NCBI GenBank assembly: GCA_963977125.1
Contig: CAXBNJ010000008.1
Location: 1-64,000, forward strand
Direction of reading: 5' to 3'
DNA: 64,000 nucleotides
From: UBA2705 sp963977125
GTDB taxonomy: Bacteria > Pseudomonadota > Alphaproteobacteria > Micavibrionales > Micavibrionaceae
Under the pieces are notes generated by a model. It saw nothing but the letters and a program-made list of their open reading frames with translations. It had not been told where the DNA came from and made no database searches. Positions 53,686 to 62,212 of this stretch are shown piece after piece. The position numbers were made by a program, and so were the translations under genes. Numbering within the stretch: the first letter of the stretch is position 1; each line of letters starts with the position of its first letter.

Positions 53686-54020
53686 GCTGATGATGAACTA
53701 TCTAGATTTTCGCTAATCGCCTCAAGCGGTATGCTGAGCCTCTGGCTGACTATATCTAACGGCAATGGGGAGTCTTTCACCAGATAACCGTTATTCAGCA
53801 AAAACACCAGATATTGCTTATTATAAACCACCATTTGCAATAAAGCCGATAAGCCTAATGTCAGGATAAATGCCAAAAGCCAAAAAAGCGCCGCGGAATA
53901 ATGCCCACGGAAAAGCGGGACCAGAGGCCCCAATAAAGCCGAACTCAAAGAAAGCCCAATCGGCGCTTTTTTATACTCATCAAAGCTCGGATATTGCATC
54001 ATTAGCGTGGTGTAGGCCAT
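53658..54020 (-). CDS. Small membrane protein, possibly DUF2628-like
   Basis: A 120-residue protein. An N-terminal helical tail (SFDEYKKAPIGLSLSSALLGPLVPLFRGHYSAALFWLLAFILTLGLSA, split over two membrane segments) precedes VVYNKQYLVFLLNNGYLVKDS. The NK-x-Y-L...NGY pattern recalls DUF2628-type proteins, which also read FRGxYxxA; that assignment is loose. A cytoplasmic tail follows. It overlaps the convergent neighbour gene by 28 bases at the 3' ends. No clear ribosome binding site precedes its ATG. Confidence 0.6.
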   Translation of the reverse strand: MAYTTLMMQYPSFDEYKKAPIGLSLSSALLGPLVPLFRGHYSAALFWLLAFILTLGLSALLQMVVYNKQYLVFLLNNGYLVKDSPLPLDIVSQRLSIPLEAISENLDSSSSAYIAPISQD

Positions 54021-54371
54021 ATTGAGGGTCTTTCATGGGTCGGGGAATGTTGTAAGGTTTCCAATTTATACCGCCTTAAAGAAGGTAATGACGCTTAATA
54101 GATCCAATTCAGCCGTTCCATCATACGAAGAAAAGCTATATCTTGCAAATGTGTCTCACTTTCTTATGGCTTATTGGTTTTACAAAAACGGCACAATGTT
54201 CTTACTAAAAGAACTAAAAAAGTTCATTATAGGGATTCACAACTTGAAATATTTGTGATTCAATACATTTGGTAACAAAAGTATTAACTAAATTTTCATG
54301 TTTTGCATTGACACTTAACATATTATCTATATACAGCCATAGGTTTATCAATGTTGAGTTAGGATAACACA
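54021..54371 (+). promoter_or_regulatory. Gap with promoter of the toxin-antitoxin pair
   Basis: Within this 351-base gap a promoter reads TTGACA (54308-54313), a 16-base spacer and TATACA (54330-54335), leaving about 30 bases to the antitoxin ATG with AGGA eight bases upstream of it. The rest has short open frames without codon support; I call none of them a gene. Confidence 0.6.
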
Positions 54372-54818
54372 ATGATAAAAGTACTGAGTGTAGCATCATA
54401 TATATTAGAGAACTTCGGGCCCATGACAGCGATGAAGCTTCAAAAGCTTGTGTACTATTCGCAAGCTTGGCATTGTGTCTGGGAAGAGGCAGATCTCTTT
54501 GATAGTGAAATACAAGCGTGGGCAAACGGACCTGTAATTATAGACCTATATAAACACCACGCGGGAGAATTTATGCTCTCACCAGATAAACTCTCAGGCA
54601 CTGATTATCCAGATTTATCATCAGCGGAAACGGAAAGTATAAACGCTGTTTGTGAACACTACAGTAAGTTCACAGCCCAACAGCTTAGTGACAAAACCCA
54701 TAATGAGGCTCCTTGGATAAAAGCTAGAGAAGGGCTTGAGGATGGAGATCGCTCTGCTGCCCCAATAACATTGGCATCCATGCACCAGTATTATAGCGGG
54801 CTATCTAGTGTATCTTAA
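54372..54818 (+). CDS. Panacea-domain (DUF4065) antitoxin
   Basis: A 148-residue protein of the Panacea/SocA-like family. The signature runs from MTAMKLQKLVYYSQAWHCV (near residue 20) to FDSEIQAWANGPVIIDLYKHH (near residue 46). Panacea proteins are a promiscuous antitoxin domain that neutralises many unrelated toxins. It is the upstream gene of a pair: 28 bases separate it from the putative toxin, with its own promoter in front. It has no DNA-binding domain of its own, so autoregulation is unclear. Confidence 0.88.
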   Translation: MIKVLSVASYILENFGPMTAMKLQKLVYYSQAWHCVWEEADLFDSEIQAWANGPVIIDLYKHHAGEFMLSPDKLSGTDYPDLSSAETESINAVCEHYSKFTAQQLSDKTHNEAPWIKAREGLEDGDRSAAPITLASMHQYYSGLSSVS

Positions 54819-54846
54819 TACGTACAAGTGCTGAGAGGCCCTTCCT

Positions 54847-55323
54847 ATGCGGAAATCTAGTAAAAAAAGCAAAAAAAAGAGAATCATAGATAATCGACCT
54901 GCTTCTAATGAGAAAACAGTACATGACCGCAGCGAAGCCACCAACTATAAAAACAGATACGTAAAATTCTCCACTCTGCACCACGACAAAGACGGTGAGT
55001 GGGGGTGGGAGAGCATATGCGGACACACGTTCCTCAAAGACCTGTTTGACAAAATATATAATGATTACAGCTCTATGAAATATTCAGAACTAATAGATCC
55101 CAAAAAAAACTCTCATGCCGTGTCATTCGATGCTAAAGGCTTACATAAAAATGCAATTAAAAGATTATCAGATCTGAAACTAATTGATCATTTTGATGAA
55201 CTCATTACCATTAGGGTTACAGGAAAAAAGAGATTGTGGTGCCTGCATAATGAGCATGTACTTCATATGCTTTGGTGGGATCCTGACCATAAAATATACC
55301 CATCACACAAGAAAAACACATAA
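54847..55323 (+). CDS. Putative toxin partner of the Panacea antitoxin
   Basis: A 158-residue basic protein with a Lys-rich head (KSSKKSKKKRI). Conserved-looking blocks are FSTLHHDKDGEWGWESI, then SHAVSFDAKGLHKNAIKRLSDL, and the end RLWCLHNEHVLHMLWWDPDHKIYP. The last block is a signature I associate with small proteins encoded next to Panacea antitoxins, perhaps with a RelE/MqsR-like fold that acts on RNA. The activity is inferred, not shown. GAGG precedes the ATG. Fifteen bases beyond its stop lies the CCA end of tRNA-Ser. Confidence 0.7.
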   Translation: MRKSSKKSKKKRIIDNRPASNEKTVHDRSEATNYKNRYVKFSTLHHDKDGEWGWESICGHTFLKDLFDKIYNDYSSMKYSELIDPKKNSHAVSFDAKGLHKNAIKRLSDLKLIDHFDELITIRVTGKKRLWCLHNEHVLHMLWWDPDHKIYPSHKKNT

Positions 55324-55337
55324 GCAGTATAATTAAA

Positions 55338-55427
55338 TGGCGGAGACGGTGGGATTCGAACCCACGTAGGGTGTGAACCCTAACACGCTTTCCAAGCGTG
55401 CGCCTTAAGCCACTCGGCCACGTCTCC
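55338..55427 (-). tRNA. tRNA-Ser (GGA anticodon)
   Basis: On the minus strand a complete 90-base tRNA can be folded. GGAGACG (5' end at 55427) pairs with CGTCTCC; a G discriminator and encoded CCA end at 55338. The anticodon loop TTGGAAA sits between CACGC and GCGTG, giving GGA, which reads UCC/UCU. The T-arm GTGGG-TTCGAAT-CCCAC is standard, and the long variable arm fits serine. The 3' end faces the toxin-antitoxin genes. Confidence 0.97.
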
Positions 55428-55620
55428 GTTTATAGTCATCGGCTAGTTTGAGGGCGTAAATTAACCTGTCTTTTGGACAAAGGCAAGTCTTAACTTACCC
55501 CGCTTTCTTATATGACCATCACAGCATAAGAACATTCTAATATTTACCCTTGTTTAATATATTAGTGTTATTGTATATAGTATAGTTCATCCATAACGGG
55601 GGTAGATATAGGGTTTTATA

Positions 55621-56028
55621 ATGAAGTTTTTTGTTTATTTTATTTTCGCAATTTCGCCGCTCGTTGCGACTATTCTTCATGATGTCCTTATGGATCACGG
55701 TAAAGCGTCTCTGTTCTTACCTTTGGGCTATTATATTTACAATTACCTACCCGATTTTTTCAACATCATACGCTCAACATTTATTGATAGTGACTTGCGC
55801 GTCTTTGTCTCTATTTTAATGAAAACGCCTCTCCTCGTCTATTCTGGGCTGTTCTCGCTAAGTGTTAGCGGGTTTCTTGTTCATTGCTATTTGAACAATA
55901 GTGGCCCTTTTAGAGATTACCTTGAGGGCATTCCGCAGCTTGAAAAAAAGTGGCTGACCAAAGACAAGCTCAATGCTCGTTTCAGCGGCACAAAAACACC
56001 CCCTGCCAAAAATACCCAAAAAAAATGA
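55621..56028 (+). CDS. Small membrane protein, unknown
   Basis: A 135-residue protein with about three hydrophobic segments (3-21, FFVYFIFAISPLVATILH; 26-42; 62-90). A charged C-terminal tail follows (QLEKKWLTKDKLNARFSGTK). No family is recognised. It ends three bases before the convergent alpha/beta hydrolase gene. It has no clear ribosome binding site. Confidence 0.55.
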   Translation: MKFFVYFIFAISPLVATILHDVLMDHGKASLFLPLGYYIYNYLPDFFNIIRSTFIDSDLRVFVSILMKTPLLVYSGLFSLSVSGFLVHCYLNNSGPFRDYLEGIPQLEKKWLTKDKLNARFSGTKTPPAKNTQKK

Positions 56029-56031
56029 TCG

Positions 56032-56808
56032 TTAAGACATTGGCGGCGTGTTAATCGCTGCGTTTAGGTGATTAACCGCTTTATCAAGCCGTATTAAATC
56101 TTGCGGGCGCGACACATTATGCGCAGCGTCTTTTATCAACTCAATAATCACATTTTGCCCCGTAATATGGGCGCTTATTTTCTGGGCTGTTTGCCAAGGC
56201 ACTTCTGCATCACATTGCCCTTGAACTAAGTAAACAGGGCAATTGATAGCAAGCTTATCAGCGCTGTTCAGCACGCAATGCGCCGCGCCATCATCAAGCA
56301 GAGCTTGAGTAAAAATATACGGATCATCCGAATAATCATTAGGCACAGCCAAAAAACCTTGCTGCTTAAATTCTTGTTGCTGCGCGGGGGAAAAACGGGT
56401 AAATAAATCTATTGTGAAATCAGGGGCGGCGGCAATGCCCAAAAACCCAGCAATACGCTCAGGGCGCGCACGCGCGCAAAGCAGCGCGATCCAACCGCCC
56501 ATAGATGACCCTGCAATTAAAACGGGCCCTGTAATCACTTCATCTATAATTGTTAACGCATCCGCGCACCACAGCCCTATCGTGCCGTCTTCAAATCGGC
56601 CTTCGGATAGGCCGTGACCGCTATAGTCAAACCGCACATAGCTTTGACCGCGAAGCTTGGCTTGCTGTTCTAAATACACCGCTTTACTGCCCATCATATC
56701 GGACTTAAAGCCCCCACAAAACAATAGGGTTGGCAAATCAGTCGTACCTTGATAATAAAAATACGCAAGCTTCTGGCCTTTTGCATTGGCAATCTTACTG
56801 TAGCTCAT
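56032..56808 (-). CDS. Alpha/beta-hydrolase
   Basis: A 258-residue hydrolase with a clear catalytic triad. The nucleophile Ser is in AGSSMGGWIA (residue about 96), the Asp in QGQCDAEVPW and the His in DAAHNVS. The oxyanion side is FCGGFKSD, and RFDYSGHGLSEG is the usual early motif. There is no signal peptide. It could be an esterase or amidase; the substrate cannot be told. It is divergent from the glycosyltransferase gene. Confidence 0.88.
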   Translation of the reverse strand: MSYSKIANAKGQKLAYFYYQGTTDLPTLLFCGGFKSDMMGSKAVYLEQQAKLRGQSYVRFDYSGHGLSEGRFEDGTIGLWCADALTIIDEVITGPVLIAGSSMGGWIALLCARARPERIAGFLGIAAAPDFTIDLFTRFSPAQQQEFKQQGFLAVPNDYSDDPYIFTQALLDDGAAHCVLNSADKLAINCPVYLVQGQCDAEVPWQTAQKISAHITGQNVIIELIKDAAHNVSRPQDLIRLDKAVNHLNAAINTPPMS

Positions 56809-56929
56809 GCTATATATGTCCTATAAAAAGTTATGGTGGTTAGACGGTGAATCACTTGACCGATTAAGCCTAAACGGCAAGTCTCTAGAGTATGACAAAA
56901 AACACAACAATGATAAAGACGCTTATACA

Positions 56930-58150
56930 ATGAATCATAGCCTGCCAATAGAAACCAGCGCAACACCAGCGAGCAAACAGCCCGTTATTTTGCAAATCAT
57001 ACCAGAGCTTAGCGCCGGCGGCGCGGAGCAAGGCTGTATTGATGTTGCCAACGCTATCCAAAGCGCTGGCGGACAAGCTATTGTTTCATCCAATGGCGGT
57101 AACCGCACGCATGAAATTACGCGCCATAATGTCATTCATATTGATCTGCCCGTCCATAGCAAGAATCCGTTAATTTTATGGCGTAATATTGGACGCATTA
57201 AAAAAATTATTCGTCAATATGATGTCGACATAGTGCATGTACGCTCGCGCGCCCCTGCATGGAGCGCCTATAGAGCTTGCAAAAAAACGCCCGCAAGATT
57301 TATGACGACGTGCCATGCCCCGTATAATTACCATTCTAAACTTAAAAAATTCTATAACTCAGCCATGGCAAAAGGTGAGCGCGTTATCGCGATATCTGAA
57401 CATGTCTATGAGTATTTGAAATCCGGTTACAACGCCCCAGAACAACGCTTACGCCTTATTCATCGCGGTATCCCGATTGAAAAATTCCACCCGACCGTTG
57501 TCTCCCCTGAGCGCATGATTACCTTGAATAATAACTGGCGCATTCCTGAAAGCGCGGCCGTTATTTTGCTGCCTGGTCGCCTAACACGCTGGAAAGGCCA
57601 AAAAGTCTTGATTGAGGCTATGGCGCAGATACAAAATAAAGATGTCTATGCCGTGCTCATAGGCTCAGATCAAGGCCGTACAGAATACCGCAAAGAATTA
57701 GAAGACTTAATGAACGAAAAGGGCTTATCAGCGCAAGTTCGTATTGTTGACCATTGCAATGATATGCCAGCAGCTTACATGCTCTCAACGGTGGTTGTAT
57801 CAGCGTCAACCGACCCAGAAGGCTTTGGCCGCATCCCTGTGGAGGCACAAGCCATGGGCCGTCCGATTATCGGTACAGACCACGGCGGTGCGCGCGAAAC
57901 AATCTTACGCGGCGAGACGGGCTGGCTTATTCCCCCTAATGACCCAACCGCTTTGGCTGGCGCAATTAAAGAGGCATTATCATTAACCAACGCACAGCGC
58001 GCTGTTTTAGCCACCCGCGCCATGACCCACGTCATGCAAAAATTCACCAAAGAAATCATGACGGAGAAAACCTTAAGCGTGTATGCAGAACTGCTTGCTG
58101 AGAAAAACACGCCGCTAAGTGATACTCCGCCGCATTCCAAAATAGCTTAA
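56930..58150 (+). CDS. GT4-family glycosyltransferase, probably cell-envelope
   Basis: A 406-residue GT-B enzyme. The N-terminal glycine motif is ELSAGGAEQGCIDVA, followed by DIVHVRSRAPAWSAY. The donor side shows LLPGRLTRWKGQ and ASTDPEGFGRIPVEAQAMGRPII, whose E-x7-E holds the nucleotide sugar. It probably builds LPS or another surface glycan and may be the partner of the GT9 gene that follows 14 bases on. I start at 56930 (MNHSLPI); the frame runs back to an ATG at 56807, but the region before 56930 is not like the family and would overlap the divergent hydrolase start. Confidence 0.87.
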   Translation: MNHSLPIETSATPASKQPVILQIIPELSAGGAEQGCIDVANAIQSAGGQAIVSSNGGNRTHEITRHNVIHIDLPVHSKNPLILWRNIGRIKKIIRQYDVDIVHVRSRAPAWSAYRACKKTPARFMTTCHAPYNYHSKLKKFYNSAMAKGERVIAISEHVYEYLKSGYNAPEQRLRLIHRGIPIEKFHPTVVSPERMITLNNNWRIPESAAVILLPGRLTRWKGQKVLIEAMAQIQNKDVYAVLIGSDQGRTEYRKELEDLMNEKGLSAQVRIVDHCNDMPAAYMLSTVVVSASTDPEGFGRIPVEAQAMGRPIIGTDHGGARETILRGETGWLIPPNDPTALAGAIKEALSLTNAQRAVLATRAMTHVMQKFTKEIMTEKTLSVYAELLAEKNTPLSDTPPHSKIA

Positions 58151-58164
58151 AAGCAAAGCCAATC

Positions 58165-59133
58165 ATGACCACTACAGAAAATATTTTAGTTGTAAAACTC
58201 TCCGCGCTTGGTGATTTCATTCAAGCCCTCGGCCCGATGAAAGCTATTCGTCAACATCACCCCGATGCGCATATCACCTTAATGACCACCAAGGCTTTTG
58301 CTGGATTTGGTAAAGATTGCGGCTATTTTGATGAAATATGGATCGATGAAAAGCCCAAATGGTATAATTTTACCGATTGGGTGGATTTATCACGCCGTTT
58401 AAATCTGGCGAATTTCGCACGGGTGTATGACTTACAAAATAACGACCGTACGCGTATGTATTTTAAATTTCTTCGTGGCCCTAATCGCCCCGAATGGGTT
58501 GGAACGGCTAAAAAAGGCTCCCATTACAATGGCTCGAGTAAGCGCACCCAAGGCACCGCTTTTGCTGGACATGCACAAACCTTGGCTTTAGCTGGTATTA
58601 ACAATGTCAGCATAGATAAACTTGAATGGATGGACACGGACCTTTCCCTCTTCCCCATAGAAAGCCCTTATGCGCTTATTGTTGCAGGCTGTGCGCCTTC
58701 GCGCCCTAATAAACGCTGGCCAATTGAGAATTTTGTTAAAATCGCAAAAAAACTGACTGATCACAATATTCAGCCTGTGTTAATTGGATCAGAAAGCGAA
58801 AAAGATATAAATGCGGCGATAAAATCAGAATGTGCACAGGCGTTAGATTTAACCGCTCGTACAAATTTGACACAAATTGGCTGCCTTGCACGCGATGCCG
58901 TATTAAGCGTCTGCAATGACACTGGCCCCGCGCATATTATCGGCGTTACCGGCTGCCCTTGTTATGTCGCCTTTAGCTCTAAAGAGTCCAATCCGCACAA
59001 ACATGCGCCATTAGGCGAAAATATTTATAAATTTGTAGCTGAAGATATCGCCGATATACATAGCGCCGATATTTGGGAAAGTATTAGCAATCAAATAAAC
59101 CCAAAGACAGCAAAAACCAAAACAACAAAATAA
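58165..59133 (+). CDS. GT9-family (heptosyltransferase-like) glycosyltransferase
   Basis: A 322-residue GT-B enzyme of the ADP-heptose:LPS heptosyltransferase family. Signatures are ILVVKLSALGDFIQALGPM (near residue 7), KRWPIENFVKIAKKL, and the donor-binding SVCNDTGPAHIIGVTG. A Lys-rich tail follows. It should transfer a heptose or similar sugar onto the LPS core at the inner membrane face. It lies 14 bases after the GT4 gene, so they form an LPS-type pair; acceptor and sugar are unknown. Confidence 0.9.
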   Translation: MTTTENILVVKLSALGDFIQALGPMKAIRQHHPDAHITLMTTKAFAGFGKDCGYFDEIWIDEKPKWYNFTDWVDLSRRLNLANFARVYDLQNNDRTRMYFKFLRGPNRPEWVGTAKKGSHYNGSSKRTQGTAFAGHAQTLALAGINNVSIDKLEWMDTDLSLFPIESPYALIVAGCAPSRPNKRWPIENFVKIAKKLTDHNIQPVLIGSESEKDINAAIKSECAQALDLTARTNLTQIGCLARDAVLSVCNDTGPAHIIGVTGCPCYVAFSSKESNPHKHAPLGENIYKFVAEDIADIHSADIWESISNQINPKTAKTKTTK

Positions 59134-59163
59134 AAGCCCTGCCTAATGGATTAGCGCGCTATT

Positions 59164-59517
59164 TTAGCTGGCTGTTTCATTGTGTTGAGCATTTGCGCTT
59201 GCCTCATAATATTCAAGGCCGCCTTGTGGCGCATAAATATCATATAAGCATTTAAGCATCGCCTTGACTGCTTTATCATCCAAACGATAATAAATTGTTT
59301 GCGCTTCGCGACGCGTTACGACTAATTTATCGCGGCGTAAACGTGCTAAATGTTGTGATAATGCTGATTGTGACAAGCCGACAATATCTTCGAGTTGCCC
59401 GACACATTTTTCGCCCTTATAAAGAGCGCACATGATTATTAATCTGCGTTCGTTTGAAAGTGCCTTGAGAAGGCCAACTGCGACCTCCGCATTTTTTTCT
59501 ATTTCTTGAATGTCCAT
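59164..59517 (-). CDS. ArsR/SmtB-family regulator
   Basis: A 117-residue winged-helix repressor. The DNA-binding part is KALSNERRLIIMCALYKGEKCV and LSQSALSQHLARLRRDKLV, with the wing RREAQTIYYRL. Three Cys are visible (30, 38 and 90), which could form a thiol or metal switch. It resembles BigR/SqrR-type sulfide sensors, but the Cys38-to-Cys90 spacing does not match their 42-108 pair, so the signal is open. It has inverted repeats just upstream of its start, suggesting self-control. Confidence 0.88.
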   Translation of the reverse strand: MDIQEIEKNAEVAVGLLKALSNERRLIIMCALYKGEKCVGQLEDIVGLSQSALSQHLARLRRDKLVVTRREAQTIYYRLDDKAVKAMLKCLYDIYAPQGGLEYYEASANAQHNETAS

Positions 59518-59927
59518 AATATAATTAGCGACTAATGTTACCCCCGTAACAGACCTCCAATCACAATCGCTAACTAACGACGCGTGAGGTTTACAATTTT
59601 TAGTTTACTGCAGATACTAATATACCACCATTGTTATGTAATATAAAGAAAATAATTACGGGGCAGGTGTTAACTCTACCCTGAGATTACCTTTCCGATG
59701 CATACTAAACGTATAATAAACATGGTTGCAACTAAAAACAGCGTTTTATGATTATAATTTAAAAATACACTCATTACGAGAATAAATAAAGCCCCTCCCT
59801 CATCTTTCAAATTCGCAAAAAAATTCATTTATCGGTAACGATTACGTGATATTATAAAGCTATGAACATATCGCGTCTTAAAAACGCGTGTTATGAATTT
59901 CCCAAACAACATATAGGCAAGCCCATT
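59518..59927. other. 410-base control gap between ArsR and HPF genes
   Basis: Beside the ArsR operator-like repeats (below), this AT-rich gap holds no gene I can support. Short open frames there have no codon support. The HPF promoter must lie in the right half, but I could not pick clear boxes. Confidence 0.5.
59525..59573. promoter_or_regulatory. Inverted repeats before the ArsR gene
   Basis: TGTTAC (59536-59541) mirrors GTAACA (59546-59551) around CCCC. TTAGCGA (59525-59531) mirrors TCGCTAA (59567-59573), nesting the first pair. Both lie within 60 bases upstream of the ArsR start, where self-regulating ArsR repressors bind. Confidence 0.5.
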
Positions 59928-60560
59928 ATGAACCTAAACATTCAAGGCAAACAAATTAATATAGGCGATTCACTTCGCGAACATATCAACAGCAAAGTAG
60001 AAGAATTAAACGCAAAATTCTTTAACCGTACAATTACGGGCAGCGTAACACTTTCGCCAGATGGCGGTTCGTCAATTCGTGCACATATCAAGCTTGGCAT
60101 TGGCCGAGAAATAGACGTGGAATCACAAGCAACGCAGCATGATGCTTATAAAGCATTTGATGACGCCGCTGAAAAAGTTGAAAAACAAATGCGCCGTTAC
60201 AAACGCCGCTTGCGTGATCACCGTCAACGCGTTGAAGATACGCCTGAATCAGAAGCTCTTAAAGCCCGTAACTATGTTATTTCGCTTAATGAAGAAACTG
60301 AAGAAGCCAATGAAAACGCTGCGCCTGAAAGTGATGAGCCTTTAATCATCGCTGAGATGAGCACAAATGTTCAAAAGCTCTCTGTTTCAGAAGCGGTTAT
60401 GCATATGGATCTCTCTGGTCAGCCTGCTTTATTATTCCGCAACCTAACCAACGATTCAATCAGCATGGTTTATCGCCGTGAAGACGGTAATATCGGCTGG
60501 GTTGATACGGAACAAACAGCAAAAAAGCCTAAGGGCGGTGAAACACTTGCCGCCGAATAA
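59928..60560 (+). CDS. hpf: Ribosome hibernation promoting factor, long form
   Basis: A 210-residue protein. The N-terminal domain (about 1-100) starts NLNIQGKQINIGDSLREHINSKVEELNA and continues to KVEKQMRRYKRRLRDH, whose basic helix binds 16S rRNA in the mRNA/tRNA channel. A linker follows. The C-terminal domain (about 145-200) has VSEAVMHMDLSGQPALLFRN and MVYRREDGNIGWVD, the dimer domain of long HPF that joins ribosomes into 100S pairs. I start at 59928; the ATG at 59862 adds 22 unconserved residues. It turns translation off in stationary phase. Confidence 0.93.
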   Translation: MNLNIQGKQINIGDSLREHINSKVEELNAKFFNRTITGSVTLSPDGGSSIRAHIKLGIGREIDVESQATQHDAYKAFDDAAEKVEKQMRRYKRRLRDHRQRVEDTPESEALKARNYVISLNEETEEANENAAPESDEPLIIAEMSTNVQKLSVSEAVMHMDLSGQPALLFRNLTNDSISMVYRREDGNIGWVDTEQTAKKPKGGETLAAE

Positions 60561-60599
60561 TGACGGTTAGAAAGTCCATTCGCCTTTCTTTGAAAGACA

Positions 60600-60632
60600 A
60601 AGCGCCGCATTGTTTTAATGCGGCGCTTTTTT
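60600..60632 (+). terminator. Terminator after HPF
   Basis: Perfect 11-bp stem AAGCGCCGCAT (60600-60610) and ATGCGGCGCTT with a seven-base loop and a long T run. Confidence 0.92.
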
Positions 60633-60718
60633 TATCTACCCTGCTCCTTAGTGCAAATTAGTGCAAAACTTGAATACACGACTATGCATGAACAGAAAAT
60701 TTGAGAAACTTAAGCGTG

Positions 60719-62056
60719 TTAAGATATCAGTGCAGAAAAAACTTGCTCCATAATATCAATAACACTATCAATTTCATCTTTACTAATCGTCAGAGGCGGG
60801 CAAAAACGCAATGTTGAATTACCGCAAGCCAAGGTCAGCAAGCCATGTTCAAAAGCTTTTTGAATAACCGCGTCACGCAAATCAGCATCAGGCATCACGC
60901 GGCCATTTTCCAGTTTTGCAAACTCAACGCCAATCATCAAACCTAAGCCACGCACATCGCCAATGGCCGCACCATGTTTGACCTGTAGCGCTTTTAGCTT
61001 ATCGATAAAATACGCACCAATTTCAGCGGCATTATCCATCAAGCTGCCCTCTAATAAATCGAGGGTCTTTTCTGCCGCGGCAATCGCAACAGGGTTACCG
61101 CCATATGTTGAACCATGCGCACCTGTTGGCCAATTCATAACACTCTCCGAGGCCACAATCGCCGCAATCGGCATACCAGAGGCAATACCTTTCGCTGTTG
61201 TCACAATATCGGGCTTCACATCAAAATGTTCCATAGCGAAAAGCTTGCCTGTACGACCCATGCCACTTTGCACTTCGTCAGCGATCATTAATATGCCGTA
61301 TTTATCGCATATTTTGCGCAGGCCTTGGATGAATGCTTTTGGCGGCACAATATAACCACCTTCCCCTTGAATCGGCTCCAGCGCGATTGCTGCGACTTCA
61401 TCGGGGGAGACCACTTTCTTAAATAAGACTTCTTCGAGATATTCAAGGCAACCTTCCGTGGTTGTTGGGTAGGGCGGGTTGGAAGGGCATGGATAATTAC
61501 GCGGGAAATAAGAAAAATGCATACCCGGCAATAATGGGCCAAATTTATGGCGCTGAATAACTTTAGAGCTATTCGCAGAAATACCCCCTAATGTACGGCC
61601 ATGAAACCCATTATAAAAACAAATAAAGTTAGGACGACCCGTGGCAAAGCGCGCCAGCTTTAAAGCGCCATCCCATGCTTCCGCCCCTGTATTGCAGAAA
61701 AATACGCGGTTCTTATCAGAGTTATTAATTTGCGTGACTTCAGATAAGCGCTTGGCGTAATGCCCCTGCATATCATTATAAAAAACATTGCCACAATTAT
61801 GCAGATAGCGCGCTGATTGCTTAGCAACCGCCGCATTAACATCTGGATGGTTATGCCCCGTTGAAGTCACGGCAATACCTGCATGCAAATCCATAAAAAC
61901 ATTGCCATCAACATCTTCCACATAACAGCCCTGACCAGAGGCCAAAACAAATGGATACATTTGATAGCGTGAAGTAGACAAATATTGATGATCTTGTTCA
62001 ATAATAGCCTTGGCTTGCGGGCCAGGTATAGCGGTTTTGATTGATATTTTTGACAT
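60719..62056 (-). CDS. Class III aminotransferase, GABA/acetylornithine type
   Basis: A 445-residue PLP enzyme. The Lys binding PLP is in IVTTAKGIASGMPIAAI; the cofactor Asp is in LMIADEVQSGMGRTG; FYNGFHGRTLGG and IALEPIQGEGGYIVPP are family motifs. Members transfer an omega- or alpha-amino group from 4-aminobutyrate, ornithine or similar onto 2-oxoglutarate. The TSTGHNHPDVNAAVAKQ start favours the 4-aminobutyrate-like branch, but the substrate cannot be fixed. It is not next to the gamma-glutamylation operon. It stands alone between the HPF gene and the UspA-like gene. Confidence 0.87.
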   Translation of the reverse strand: MSKISIKTAIPGPQAKAIIEQDHQYLSTSRYQMYPFVLASGQGCYVEDVDGNVFMDLHAGIAVTSTGHNHPDVNAAVAKQSARYLHNCGNVFYNDMQGHYAKRLSEVTQINNSDKNRVFFCNTGAEAWDGALKLARFATGRPNFICFYNGFHGRTLGGISANSSKVIQRHKFGPLLPGMHFSYFPRNYPCPSNPPYPTTTEGCLEYLEEVLFKKVVSPDEVAAIALEPIQGEGGYIVPPKAFIQGLRKICDKYGILMIADEVQSGMGRTGKLFAMEHFDVKPDIVTTAKGIASGMPIAAIVASESVMNWPTGAHGSTYGGNPVAIAAAEKTLDLLEGSLMDNAAEIGAYFIDKLKALQVKHGAAIGDVRGLGLMIGVEFAKLENGRVMPDADLRDAVIQKAFEHGLLTLACGNSTLRFCPPLTISKDEIDSVIDIMEQVFSALIS

Positions 62057-62150
62057 GATATTTCCCCGTTATAATAAAAGCGCGTAAATCATAAAATAAA
62101 GACTAGCGACTCGGCTAGTGCAAACTAGTCTACCATAGCCCCAAACGAAG

Positions 62151-62177
62151 ATCACGCCCTGTGCGACAGGGCGTGAT
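62151..62177. repeat. Perfect 12-bp hairpin with a three-base loop
   Basis: ATCACGCCCTGT (62151-62162), loop GCG, ACAGGGCGTGAT (62166-62177). No T run follows on either strand, so it is not a normal intrinsic terminator. It lies 36 bases beyond the stop of the UspA-like gene. It may protect mRNA ends or bind a protein. Confidence 0.85.
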
Positions 62178-62212
62178 GCTCATAATTATTTTACAAATAT
62201 GCGCTGTTACCT

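Noticed and set aside
54022..54258. A 78-residue frame upstream of the Panacea pair.
   Set aside because: No ribosome binding site, no recognisable pattern and low-quality composition. It could be a decayed gene, but nothing shows that.
54021..55427. A genomic island with attachment sites at tRNA-Ser.
   Set aside because: No copy of the tRNA 3' end and no integrase were found within the window; kept only as a question in the finding on the toxin-antitoxin pair.
59164..59517. ArsR protein as a definite BigR/SqrR sulfide sensor.
   Set aside because: The DNA-binding part is similar, but the Cys spacing does not match the known redox pair.
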